Assembly (NCBI GenBank): GCA_963818885.1
Contig: CAWFTP010000003.1
Span: 1,240,001-1,304,000, forward strand
Reading direction: 5' to 3'
Length of the DNA: 64,000 nucleotides
Source: DATFDN01 sp963818885
Lineage (GTDB): Bacteria; Pseudomonadota; Alphaproteobacteria; Acetobacterales; Acetobacteraceae
Part shown: piece after piece, positions 19,712 through 28,244 of the stretch
Layout: the number at the start of each line of letters is the position of its first letter
How positions within the stretch are numbered: the first letter of the stretch is position 1
Program-made: the position numbers and the translations under genes
The notes under the pieces: generated by a model
The model's database searches: none
Seen by the model: only the letters and a program-made list of their open reading frames with translations
Told to the model about the DNA's origin: nothing

Positions 19712-20080
19712 ATGCAACGGTTGTGGATTTGTCTGGGCTCTTTGGCGGGCCTGACGGCGGTCGGGATGGCGGCGCTGACCGCCCATGGGCTGGAGGCGAT
19801 CGGCCCGGCGCGCCTCGGAATGGCGCGCGCCGCGGTGCAGATGCAGGGCTGGCACGCGCTCGCCCTCCTCGCCTGCGGTCTGTGGGTGCCGCGCGGCGGC
19901 GTGATGGCGGATTGCGCCGGCGCCGCGTTCGCGCTGGGACTGCTGGTGTTCTGCGGTGCGGTTTATGCGGTGGCGCTGAACGGAACGTCGCTCGGCGCCG
20001 CCGCGCCAGCCGGCGGCGTGCTGCTCATGATCGGCTGGGCACTATTGTTGGTGTCCGCTGTGCGGTTCACGAAGCGATGA
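19712..20080 (+). CDS. DUF423 family small membrane protein
   Basis: A 122-aa protein with four predicted transmembrane helices (residues about 5-25, 48-66, 72-95, 100-118). It carries the family pattern GLTAVGMAALTAHGLEAIG and MQGWHALALLACG. The ATG at 19712 lies after GAGGGGAGG. Function is unknown. It is divergent from pip. Confidence 0.88.
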   Translation: MQRLWICLGSLAGLTAVGMAALTAHGLEAIGPARLGMARAAVQMQGWHALALLACGLWVPRGGVMADCAGAAFALGLLVFCGAVYAVALNGTSLGAAAPAGGVLLMIGWALLLVSAVRFTKR

Positions 20081-20176
20081 GAGCGGAATTTCACGCGATT
20101 TGTGAGCATTGGCGCCGATGACATCGGAATCGCACTGCCCAAGTGACGCGCACCATCCACCTTGAGAGGGTTAACG

Positions 20177-20377
20177 ATGCCGCAAGCTTCACATACCAAG
20201 GCGGCCGAATTGCACGACGCCGCCGCGAAGGCGCATCGCCAGGCCGCCGAGCACCACGGCAAAGGCGATCACGCGAAGGGCCACGAGCACTCCACCGCGG
20301 CGCATAAGAACTCCAGCACCGCCCATCAGCACTCGACCGAGGCGCACGAGAAAAGCGGCGCGCACGCGAAGAAGTAG
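20177..20377 (+). CDS. Small His/Ala/Lys-rich soluble protein
   Basis: A 66-aa, very hydrophilic protein opening MPQASHTKAAELHDAAAKAH with short degenerate repeats built on AH(K/Q/E)xS and GHEHST. About 13 of 66 residues are His, evenly spaced, and there is no Cys or Trp. I recall similar short His-rich proteins in alphaproteobacteria, without assigned function; metal or acid buffering, or a stress-swelling role, is speculative. The ATG at 20177 follows GAGAGGG. A strong terminator begins 20 bp after the stop. Confidence 0.75.
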   Translation: MPQASHTKAAELHDAAAKAHRQAAEHHGKGDHAKGHEHSTAAHKNSSTAHQHSTEAHEKSGAHAKK

Positions 20378-20397
20378 GCGCACCGGCATTCACGACA

Positions 20398-20432
20398 CGG
20401 CCCTTCCGGGGTAACCCGGAAGGGCCGCTTTT
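20398..20432. terminator. Rho-independent terminator between convergent genes
   Basis: A perfect 13-bp stem (CGGCCCTTCCGGG / CCCGGAAGGGCCG) with a GTAA loop, followed by CTTTT on the plus strand. It ends the His-rich gene and, on the other strand, may also serve the cold-shock gene. Confidence 0.92.
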
Positions 20433-20437
20433 GCGCG

Positions 20438-20644
20438 TCAGGCGCGCTGGAGATTGACCGCCGCGACCTTGCCCTGCTGACCCTTCTCGATATCGAAGCT
20501 GACCTTCTGGCCCTCTGTGAGGTGGCCCAGGCCGGACCGCTCCACTGCGGAGACGTGGACGAAAACGTCCTTGGAGCCGTCTTCCGGCGCAATGAAGCCG
20601 TAGCCCTTCTGGCGATTGTACCACTTGACCGTGCCTGTCGTCAT
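20438..20644 (-). CDS. Cold-shock domain protein (CspA family)
   Basis: A 68-aa nucleic-acid chaperone. MTTGTVKWYNRQKGYGFIAPEDG holds RNP1 (KGYGFIAP) and DVFVHVSAVERSG holds RNP2. The length is typical, and the ATG at 20644 follows GAGGAG. It binds single-stranded RNA/DNA and prevents RNA secondary structure. Confidence 0.95.
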   Translation of the reverse strand: MTTGTVKWYNRQKGYGFIAPEDGSKDVFVHVSAVERSGLGHLTEGQKVSFDIEKGQQGKVAAVNLQRA

Positions 20645-20788
20645 CGCCGTGCTCCTCGCAAACGGTGCGAGCCCGTACGACATGGGAGGCGGGCAGCGCC
20701 GATTGTAGGGGCGGCCCGCGTTTTCGCCCGGACCTTCCCCGCCCTGGCGCGTTCACCGGACGCAGCCACACGTCAGGAACCGCCGCCC

Positions 20789-21391
20789 ATGCCGCTTGCC
20801 TGGAGCCAAGAGCTCGCTGCCCTCGCCCAGGTGGTACTCATCGACGTGACCCTGGCGGCGGACAACGCCATCGTGGTCGGCCTCGCCGTCGCCGGGTTGC
20901 CCGCGAAGCAGCGCCGGCCGGCGATCGTGCTGGGGATCGGGGCGGCGACCGTCATCCGCATCGCCTTCGGGCTGGTCGCGCTTCGCCTGCTAGAGATCAT
21001 CGGGCTGACACTGGCGGGTGGGCTGCTGCTGCTCTGGGTCGCGTGGAAAATGTTGCGCGATCTGCGAGGCAACCGGAATGTCTCGGCCGACGGGGCACCG
21101 ATGACATTGGGGCGCGCGATGCTGCGGATAGTGCTCGCCGACATCTCCATGAGCCTCGACAATGTGCTCGCGGTGGCGGGCGCGGCGCGCGACAGCATGC
21201 TCGTGCTCGCGGTCGGCCTGCTGCTCGCCGTCGTGCTGATGGCGGTGGCGGCCGATTTCATCGCCGGGCTGGTCGGCCGGCAGCGCTGGCTCGCCTGGGT
21301 GGGCCTCGCGATGGTCGTCTACGTGGCACTGCGGATGATCTGGGATGGCTCGCACGAGGTCGTCTCGGCGCTGCCGGCGGCCGACATTTAG
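20789..21391 (+). CDS. TerC family integral membrane protein (YjbE-type putative metal exporter)
   Basis: A 200-aa protein with about seven hydrophobic helices. It has the two repeated TerC signatures DVTLAADNAIVVGLAVAGLP (residues 19-38) and ADISMSLDNVLAVAGAA (around 120), each with the intramembrane acidic residue and Asp-Asn pair. This family includes manganese exporters; the ion is inferred. The ATG is at 20789. Just after its stop comes a copy of the radC 3' end. Confidence 0.88.
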   Translation: MPLAWSQELAALAQVVLIDVTLAADNAIVVGLAVAGLPAKQRRPAIVLGIGAATVIRIAFGLVALRLLEIIGLTLAGGLLLLWVAWKMLRDLRGNRNVSADGAPMTLGRAMLRIVLADISMSLDNVLAVAGAARDSMLVLAVGLLLAVVLMAVAADFIAGLVGRQRWLAWVGLAMVVYVALRMIWDGSHEVVSALPAADI

Positions 21392-21399
21392 GGTTAGAG

Positions 21400-21438
21400 C
21401 CCTGCCGGCGGAAGCTGAACCAGCGCCAGCTGCCGACA
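21400..21438. repeat. Direct repeat: copy of the radC 3' end beside terC
   Basis: It matches 24220-24258 in the same orientation at about 34 of 39 positions, with a 20-bp identical core. On the minus strand it still reads WRWFSFRRQG, against GRWFSFREQGLL-stop in radC. It marks the left edge of the SulP islet. Confidence 0.8.
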
Positions 21439-21593
21439 GGAGAAGGCCGCGCGCGCATGTGCGACGGTCAAGCGGTGACTGTCAGCGATAGTCACGTTGG
21501 GCCACGGTGCTTCTGATCGAGTGGTTTGACGCGTGTGGGCAACGTGCAGATGTCGCCGGAGATCTCGGCCATAATATTTGCCGCAGCGAAAAC

Positions 21594-23827
21594 TCAGCTG
21601 GTCAACGTCGTAAGAGCCGCCACCTCACGATTCATGCTGACGAGACGGTCAGAGAGAATACGTATGATGAAATCTTCGAAGGCGAACGCGAGATCGGGAC
21701 GCTCCCGGCGCAGCCGTTCAAAGTTGTTGCGCGTCAACGTAAAGAGCGAAGTCGGTCCTTCCGACGATACGGTTGCCGAGCGGACTGAATGCGTGAAGAA
21801 TCCCATTTCGCCGACCACTGTGTATGTCGCAATGCGTCGGACGCGCAGGTTTTCGCCGCTGCTCGTCGCGACATCTATCGCAAGACGGCCCCTGGCAACG
21901 AGGTCGATAGTGTCGGCGGCTTCGCCTTGCCGATGGAGGACCGGTACCTTCCCTCGAGATCCCTCCGCTCAAAATGAGCGATGAGATCGGCTGATCTTAC
22001 GGCCGCACCAAGTTGGCCTTGCAGCCAAGATGCAAAGCCGGACAGGTCCGTGTCGAGGTCGACCATCGACTCCGCGAGCAACTTGTCCTCGCACGAGGCG
22101 AGCGCGGTGTTGAGGTCGGCAAAGACATCGTGCCGAGTTTTGCCGCCGATGAAGCCGCCGCGCGCGAGAGCGTCGCGGATGGTCCGCGAGACCGAGCAAT
22201 ATAGGATCGCGGTGCCATGCTGGTTACAATAATTACTTAGCTTGGCAAGGCTTACGAACGCCGACGAGTTTGACCCGGACACCAACCCGAAATCGAGAAT
22301 AACGTACGCAACCCCGTGCGGGCGCGCAGCTTCGATATCGCCCCGGATACGCTCGTACAGGCGCTCGGAGGAACCAAAGAAGACATAGCCGGAAAGCCAG
22401 TAAACTTGCACGGCGTCTCCGACGGCGCGCAGATGGGCGCTCGCCTCCAGCGAGCGGTCGACATGACTGGAGAATTGCGCACCTGTGAGGTGCCGGTGTA
22501 CCACGCCGAGACGTGCGTAGCTGACCACAAACAGCAGGCAGGCGCACACGACGCCGGCGACCACGCCGATAAGATAGCCGTACTTGATGCAGACCATCAT
22601 GATGGCGATGGCCAGCAACAGATCGAGCCAAGCCCGCTGCGAATATGGTCGCCACAGGGCGTCGACGATGAACATGTAGCCCAGATAAAGGACCAGGCCT
22701 GCGACGATGGGAATAGGAATCAGTCCCGGCAGATCCAAACTTGCCAAGCCGACCAATCCGAGCACCAGAGCACAGGCTACCCCGCTCATCCGGGTTACGC
22801 CCCCCGCGTGCTCCAGCAGACGGCTGGTGCTGACCTGGAGGCCGCTGGCGAGGCCCCCCAAGGGGGCGGCAAGGAGGCTGCCGATCCCGTGGCCGCGAAA
22901 TTCCCGGTCGAGATCGCCCGCCGCTTGGCGCCCCACCTCGATGCTCGACACCTTGGTCACGAGCGAGATGAGAGCCACCATTGTCACGGCCAGCAACTCG
23001 GGGACCAACTTGATCAACATCGGCCCAGTCAGATGCGATGTGCGGGCCGCCTGCCAGGGCAGCCACGGGGTCAAAGTCCCGAGCGAGCGGAAGTACCAGC
23101 CATGCTCGGCCCCGGCGAGTCCCAGGGCGCGAAGGACCGCGGCGCTGAGAAGCCACATGGCAATAAGCGCGGCGGGCATGCCGAAGGCCGACTTCACCCA
23201 GCGCCGCAGGGCCAACAGTATCCCGACCACAAGAATGGCACTGGCCAGTTTCGCAACGTCGGCCGCGGTCCAATTTGCAAGAACGGCGAGCATGACGGCC
23301 GGCAGCCCAGTTGCCATCCGGATGGCACCAACGATCAGGAAATAGCCGGTCGCCGCCAGAAACCCGCCAACGACCGAATAAGGGACGAAGCGGAAATACG
23401 AGCCCCATCGGCAGGCTCCGAGTTCATAGAGCAATGCTCCCGACAGGAAAGTCGCCGCCGTGAAAACCAACATAACGCTTTGAATCGCAATCTGCGTGTC
23501 TCCGCCTGCGGCCCGAACGCCGGAGGCGACCAACGCGCTCAGCAGAATAAGAACAGCACCCGTCGGCGAATCGATACCCGTCGCGAGCGGAGGCAGGGAG
23601 GTCGTCAATGCGATCCAGGCTCCGGCGACGCAGCCGCCAATCAGCATCGCCCAGATCGCAACCGGAATTCCGGCGCTCAGGTCGCCGGGAAACATGAGCG
23701 CACCGAACGAGACGATGTTTGCAATCAATATGACCGACGCCAGGACCCCGGCGACCGCGTCTTTGATGGCGTCCCGCCCCACGGCGATCAACCGGGACAA
23801 GGCCCGATTGTGCTCGACCCCACCCAT
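21594..23827 (-). pseudogene. SulP-family anion transporter with STAS and cyclic-nucleotide-binding domains, frameshifted
   Basis: From the ATG at 23827, about 640 codons encode a SulP membrane domain (about 10-12 helices; first FGALMFPGDLSAGIPVAIWAM) and a STAS domain (VAYVILDFGLVSGSNSSAFVSLAKL). The reading frame then enters a cyclic-nucleotide-binding (CNB) domain at LIAHFERRDLE and breaks. Reading on in another frame restores VLHRQGEAADTIDLVARGRLAIDVATSSGEN, then VVGEMGFFTHSVRSATV and the end of the CNB domain at 21594. Two extra G/C bases, near 21941 and 21951-21953, explain the break. The lesion lies at the linker and first strand of the CNB domain, so the SulP-STAS part could still be made. 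The gene lies between duplicated radC ends. Confidence 0.85.
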
Positions 23828-24209
23828 TTCCCCCCCTGTTTATTGGCAAGTCCCCGCCATGTCCGCAGATGTAGTCACACCGCGCCGCCGCCAGTTCGAG
23901 CGTAGCAGTCTCAAAAACGGCTTGAAAGCTCGTAGCGGCTACGCTGTGGTGCGCGAGGCATTGAGATCGATCGGACTGGCTAACCAGCGACGCTGTAGCA
24001 GTCCGGTGTAGTGACGACGATCAGCATGTGCGCCCATTCGGGCCGCGTTGATGTAACTGTCGCGGTCGCATATGTCGGTGTAGCCGGCGTGCTCATTGAC
24101 GTTGGCTTATGGCTTGGGGAATGCGACCCGCGGCAGTGTGCCGGCTCGATCGCGGCGATGTCATGTCCGACTCCGTTCTGCCTGCAGACAGTACACTGGA
24201 CCCGGCGGC
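23828..24209. other. Gene-free stretch between the SulP gene and radC
   Basis: These 382 bp form the right part of the islet bounded by the radC-end repeats. I see a 13-bp palindrome (CGTAGCGGCTACG near 23932) and short open frames without family resemblance or ribosome-binding sites. The base composition is visibly less G+C-rich than the neighbours. No gene can be supported. Confidence 0.6.
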
Positions 24210-24953
24210 CTACAGCAGACCCTGCTCGCGGAAGCTGAACCAGCGCCCATTGCCGACGATGATGTGATCATGCAGCACGACCGAGAGCGCCGCCGCGGCG
24301 GATTTCACGTTCGCTGTCATGGCGACGTCGTCGTGTGACGGGCTGGGATCGCCGCTCGGGTGATTGTGGACCAGGATGATCGCGGTGGCATGCAGGTCGA
24401 GCGCCCGCTTGACCACCTCGCGCGGATAGACCGGGGTGTGGTTGACCGTCCCCCGGCTCTGCGCCTCGTCGGCGAGGAGGCGGTTGCGGGTATCGAGGAA
24501 CAGCACCCGGAACTGCTCGATCTTCTCGCGGGCGAGGACGGCGTTGAGGTACTCGATCAGCCGCTCCCAGTTGGACAGCACCGGCCGGTCCATGATCTCG
24601 GCTCGCGCGAGGCGCAAGGCGGCGGCCTGGACGAGCTTGAGCGCGGCGGCGCCGGCCTCCCCAAGTCCGTCGGTGCCGCGTAGGTCGTTGAGCGGGGCGG
24701 CGATGGCGGCGGCGAAGCTGCCGAAGCGGTTGAGCAGGGTGCGGGCGATCGGCTTGGTGTCGCGCCGCGGCAGCGCGAGGAACAGCACCATCTCCAGCAT
24801 CTCGTGATCGGCGAGCGACTCCGGCCCCGCGGTCAGCAGGCGGGCACGCATCCGCGCGCGATGTCCCTCGAGGCCCGCCATCGGATCGGGCGGCACGAGG
24901 CCCAAGAGCCCCACCTCCTCGGCAAGGCCGGATTGCGTGCGTCGCCGCGTCAT
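24210..24953 (-). CDS. radC: RadC/JAB-domain protein
   Basis: A 247-aa protein of the RadC (DUF2466) family. An N-terminal helix-hairpin-helix-like region (EMLEMVLFLALPRRDTKPIARTLLNRFG) is followed by the MPN/JAB metalloprotease fold with the JAMM motif HNHPSGDPSPSHDD and upstream Glu in SRGTVNHTPVYPREVVKRAL. RadC proteins are annotated in DNA repair, but experimental support is weak. Its last about 39 bp are duplicated beside terC. Confidence 0.93.
   Translation of the reverse strand: MTRRRTQSGLAEEVGLLGLVPPDPMAGLEGHRARMRARLLTAGPESLADHEMLEMVLFLALPRRDTKPIARTLLNRFGSFAAAIAAPLNDLRGTDGLGEAGAAALKLVQAAALRLARAEIMDRPVLSNWERLIEYLNAVLAREKIEQFRVLFLDTRNRLLADEAQSRGTVNHTPVYPREVVKRALDLHATAIILVHNHPSGDPSPSHDDVAMTANVKSAAAALSVVLHDHIIVGNGRWFSFREQGLL
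24220..24258. repeat. Direct repeat: genuine radC 3' end
   Basis: The resident copy of the 39-bp sequence also found at 21400-21438; it encodes the final GRWFSFREQG of RadC. With the other copy it brackets about 2.8 kb. Confidence 0.8.
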
Positions 24954-25003
24954 TGCCTACGCCCCCTGCCGCCCGGCCGGGCCGGGAGCGGTCGGCGGGC
25001 GCG

Positions 25004-25810
25004 TCAGCCGACCGGATAGGGCGGCTTCGTGTAGCCTGCCGGGGAAAGCGTAAAGATTTCCACCCCGTCCTGGGTCACGCCGACCATGTGCTCGAACTGC
25101 ATGGACAGGCTGCGGTCGCGCGTCACGGCGGTCCAGCCGTCATCGAGGATCTTCACCTCCGGGCGGCCCGCGTTCACCATCGGCTCGATGGTGAAGAACA
25201 TGCCGGGGCGCAGCACCGGGCCTTCACCCGGGCGGCCGAAATGCAGCACGTTGGGCGGCGCATGGAAGTGCCGCCCGATACCGTGGCCGCAGAAATCGCG
25301 CACTACGCTATAGCGGTTTTTCTCCACGAAGGTCTGGATTGAGTGGCCCACATCGCCGAGCGTGGCGCCGGGGCGGACGGCGCCCACCCCGCGCATCAGC
25401 GCCTCATACGTCACGTCCATCAGGTTGCGCGCCTTGGTGGACGGGTTGCCCGCCGCGTACATCCGGGAGCTATCGCCGTGCCAGCCGTTCAGGATCACGG
25501 TGATGTCGATGTTCAGCACGTCGCCGTCCACCAGCTTCCGGTCGCCCGGAATGCCGTGGCAGACGACGTGGTTGATCGAGGTGCAGATCGACTTCGGAAA
25601 GCCCCGGTAGTTCAGCGGCGCCGGCAGCGCGCCGTGCGCGAGAATGAAATCGTGGCAGAGGCGGTCGAGCGTCCCGGTGGTCACGCCGGGCAGGACATGG
25701 GGCGTGATCATGTCGAGCGTCTCGGCGGCGAGCCGCCCGGCCGCGCGCATGCCCTCGAAATCCTCCGGCGCGTGCAGCATGATCCGTTTCGCTTCTGCCG
25801 CGCCGTCCAT
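25004..25810 (-). CDS. map: Type I methionine aminopeptidase
   Basis: A 268-aa enzyme removing N-terminal Met from new proteins. The metal ligands are all visible: NIDITVILNGWHGDSSRMY (two Asp), the His in CGHGIGRHFHAPPNV, the Glu in MFFTIEPMVN, and the Glu near the C-terminus in SMQFEHMVGV. The ATG at 25810 (MDGAAEAKR) is preferred because AAGGA lies about 10 nt upstream; the ATG at 25828 would add six residues. It is divergent from rpiA. Confidence 0.95.
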   Translation of the reverse strand: MDGAAEAKRIMLHAPEDFEGMRAAGRLAAETLDMITPHVLPGVTTGTLDRLCHDFILAHGALPAPLNYRGFPKSICTSINHVVCHGIPGDRKLVDGDVLNIDITVILNGWHGDSSRMYAAGNPSTKARNLMDVTYEALMRGVGAVRPGATLGDVGHSIQTFVEKNRYSVVRDFCGHGIGRHFHAPPNVLHFGRPGEGPVLRPGMFFTIEPMVNAGRPEVKILDDGWTAVTRDRSLSMQFEHMVGVTQDGVEIFTLSPAGYTKPPYPVG

Positions 25811-25906
25811 TCTATCTGAGTCCTTCATCTCTGCCGAAGATGCGCAACCCGTCCGCCTGACGCAAGAGCGTGGCAATCGCCGGCGACGCAGGCTATTGGG
25901 GCGCGC

Positions 25907-26612
25907 ATGGATGCCGACCCGATCGCCGAACGCAAGCGCGCGGCCGCCGAGGCGGCGGTCGCCCTGGTGGAGGACGGCATGGCCGTCGGCCTCGGCACCG
26001 GCTCGACCGCCTACTTCGCGGTCGAGGCCGTGGCGCGCCGCGTGCGCGCTGGGCTGCGTATCCGGGCGATCCCGACCTCTGAGCGGACTCGCGCACAAGC
26101 GACGGCAGGCGGCATCCCGCTTGTGACATTCGCCGAGTGCCCCCGTCTCGACCTCACCATCGACGGGGCCGACGAGATCGCGAGTGGCACGCTCGACCTG
26201 ATCAAGGGGCTGGGCGGAGCATTGCTGCGGGAGAAGATCGTTGCCGCCGCGTCGGCGCGCCTCGTCATCGTCGCCGATTTCGAGCAAGCTTGTGGACCGG
26301 CTTGGCACCCGCGCGAAGCTGCCGGTCGAGATCGTGCCCTTCGGCTGGGAGACCACGGCGGCACGGATCGTAGCACTCGGGCTCGCGGCGGACGCGCGGC
26401 GCGCGGCGTCTGGCGAGGTCTTCGTGACCGATGGCGGCAACATGATCCTGGACTGCACGACCGGCGCGATCGCCGACCCGGCGGCGCTCGATCTGAGCCT
26501 GAAGCGGCTTGTGGGGGTCGTCGAGACCGGGCTCTTCATCGGCCGTGCCGAGCGGGCGATCGTTGCGGGGCCGCGAGGCGTGGCGACGCTGACGCGTGCG
26601 GTCTCGGGGTGA
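25907..26612 (+). CDS. rpiA: Ribose-5-phosphate isomerase A, frameshifted by one extra base in this sequence
   Basis: Interconverts ribose 5-phosphate and ribulose 5-phosphate. Frame one gives AVGLGTGSTAYFAVEA (phosphate loop) and DLTIDGADEIASGTLDLIKGLGGALLREKIVAAASARLVIVAD. At 26278-26280 the sequence has GATTTCGAGC where GATTCGAGC would continue VADSSKLVDRLGTRAKLPVEIVPFGW, and then to the end (GGNMILDC, VETGLFIGRAERAIVAG). With one T removed the protein is 234 aa, a normal length. The extra base is in a GATTC (GANTC) site. The stop overlaps the next gene's GTG. Confidence 0.92.
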
Positions 26613-27391
26613 AGTCGCAACCGGTGTCCGATGCGGCGATCGAGCAGGTCCTCGCCGCCAAATACGGTCCGGCCGACAAACGCGGCTGGGGACCGAAGCT
26701 GCGCGAGCGGTTCGGATATCGCACCCCCGACGACTGGTACGAGGCGCTGGTGTTCGACCGCGTGACCGCGGAGACGACGTGGCTCGATGTCGGTTGCGGT
26801 CGTTCGATCTTCCCTCACAACCCGCACTTGGCGGAGCTGCTGGCGCGCCGGTGCCGGCGCCTGGTTGGCATCGATCCGGGCGACAATGTGCGGGACAACC
26901 CGTTCCTGCACGACCGCGCGCAATGCCTGCTGCAAGACTTCCGCACGGACGAGCGCTTCGACGTGATCACGGCGCGGATGGTGGTCGAGCACATCGCCGA
27001 TCCCCCCGCCGCAGCGGCGGCCCTCGCACGGCTGGCGAAGCCGGGTGGACTCCTGGTGGTGTACACGGTCGAAAAGCTGTCGCCCGTGACGCTCCTGTCC
27101 GCCGTCACCCCGCTCGGGTTCCATCACGCGGTCAAGAAGGTCCTGTGGGAAGCGGAGGAACGCGACACGTTTCCCACAGTGTACAAGATGAACTCGCGCC
27201 GGGAGCTGCGTGCGCTGTTCGAGCCGGCGGGGTTTCGAGAGGCGAGCTTCTGCCATCTCGACGACTGCCGTGCGTTCGGGCGCTGGCGAAGCCTGAACGC
27301 GATGGAATTGGCGGCGCGGCGTTGCTTCAACGCGGTCGGGCTGCGCTATCCGGACGCCTGCATCCTCGCGACCTACCGGCGCGAGGCGTAG
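26609..27391 (+). CDS. Class I SAM-dependent methyltransferase
   Basis: A 260-aa protein from a GTG overlapping the rpiA stop (GTGA). The SAM-binding motif is TWLDVGCGRSIFP, with the acidic residue after beta-2 in LVGIDPGDN, a FDVITARMVVEHIADP post-motif and LAKPGGLLVVYT (motif III region). The substrate is unknown. Position and overlap suggest translational coupling to rpiA, but no functional link is obvious. Confidence 0.85.
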   Translation: MKSQPVSDAAIEQVLAAKYGPADKRGWGPKLRERFGYRTPDDWYEALVFDRVTAETTWLDVGCGRSIFPHNPHLAELLARRCRRLVGIDPGDNVRDNPFLHDRAQCLLQDFRTDERFDVITARMVVEHIADPPAAAAALARLAKPGGLLVVYTVEKLSPVTLLSAVTPLGFHHAVKKVLWEAEERDTFPTVYKMNSRRELRALFEPAGFREASFCHLDDCRAFGRWRSLNAMELAARRCFNAVGLRYPDACILATYRREA

Positions 27392-27395
27392 CGGT

Positions 27396-28175
27396 TCAGA
27401 CGCCGCTCCAGATCGGCGGCCGCTTGGCGAGGAAGGCCTCCATCCCCTCGCGGAAGTCCGCGCTCATGTAGCAGGAGACGATCAGGTCGTGATCGTCCGC
27501 CCCCGCCGGACCGCGCGTGCGCAGACGGCGCAGCGCCTCCTTGGTGGCGCGCAGCGTGAGCGGGGCATGGCCCGCGACGAGACGGGCGAGCGCATCGGCC
27601 CGTTCGGCGAGCTCCGTGGCGTTCGCCAGAACCTCGCTGACCAGCCCGATGGCGCGAGCCTCCTCGGCTTCCACCAGACGGGCGGTGAAGATGATGTCGG
27701 TCACGCGCGTGGAGCCGATAAGGGCGGCGAGGCGGGCGTAGTTCGCCATCGACAGGCAATTTCCCAGCGTGCGCGCGATCGGGAAGCCGAAGCGGGCATT
27801 GGCGGCGGCGATGCGCAGATCGCAGGCAGCTGCAATCCCGGCGCCACCGCCGGTGCAGGCGCCGGCGATGGCGGCGACGGTCGGGACCGAACAACGCTCC
27901 ACGACGTCGAGGACGCGATCGAGCCGCGCCTCGTATTCGATCGCATCCTCCGCGCTTCTGAACTCGCGGAACTGGCCGATATCGGTCCCGGCGGCGAACG
28001 CTTTCTCGCCCGCGCCCGTTAGCACCAGGACGCGCAAGTCATTGCGATCCGCAGCTTCGGCGCAGATTTCGGCCAGGCGCTCATACATCGCGAAGGTCAG
28101 CGCGTTGCGCGCCGCCGGGCGGTTGAAGGTGACGCGCCCGATCCCGTCGCGCACCTCGTAGAGCAGCTCGTCCAT
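27396..28175 (-). CDS. Enoyl-CoA hydratase/isomerase family protein
   Basis: A 259-aa crotonase-fold enzyme. The oxyanion hole pieces are KAFAAGTDIGQF and ACTGGGAGIAAACDLRIAAANARFGFP. The second catalytic Glu position of true hydratases is not clear (SMANYARLAALIGS), so another crotonase-type reaction is possible. It is convergent with the methyltransferase gene and divergent from an acyl-CoA carboxyltransferase gene, which suggests a small acyl-CoA locus. Confidence 0.88.
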   Translation of the reverse strand: MDELLYEVRDGIGRVTFNRPAARNALTFAMYERLAEICAEAADRNDLRVLVLTGAGEKAFAAGTDIGQFREFRSAEDAIEYEARLDRVLDVVERCSVPTVAAIAGACTGGGAGIAAACDLRIAAANARFGFPIARTLGNCLSMANYARLAALIGSTRVTDIIFTARLVEAEEARAIGLVSEVLANATELAERADALARLVAGHAPLTLRATKEALRRLRTRGPAGADDHDLIVSCYMSADFREGMEAFLAKRPPIWSGV

Positions 28176-28244
28176 CTATTCTCTCCCTCCGCCTCACGTG
28201 GCAGAGTTGCTAGCCGCGCCCCGGCGCGATTGGAAGGAAGCCGA

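Noticed and set aside
24011..24238. A 75-codon plus-strand frame before radC
   Set aside because: No ribosome-binding site, no recognisable family, and its end runs into the radC 3' end; not supported as a gene.
25004..27256. A 750-codon open frame on the minus strand spanning map and the opposite strand of rpiA
   Set aside because: Only the last about 270 codons resemble a protein (methionine aminopeptidase). The rest is low-complexity Arg/Ala-rich translation antisense to rpiA and the methyltransferase, as is common in G+C-rich DNA.
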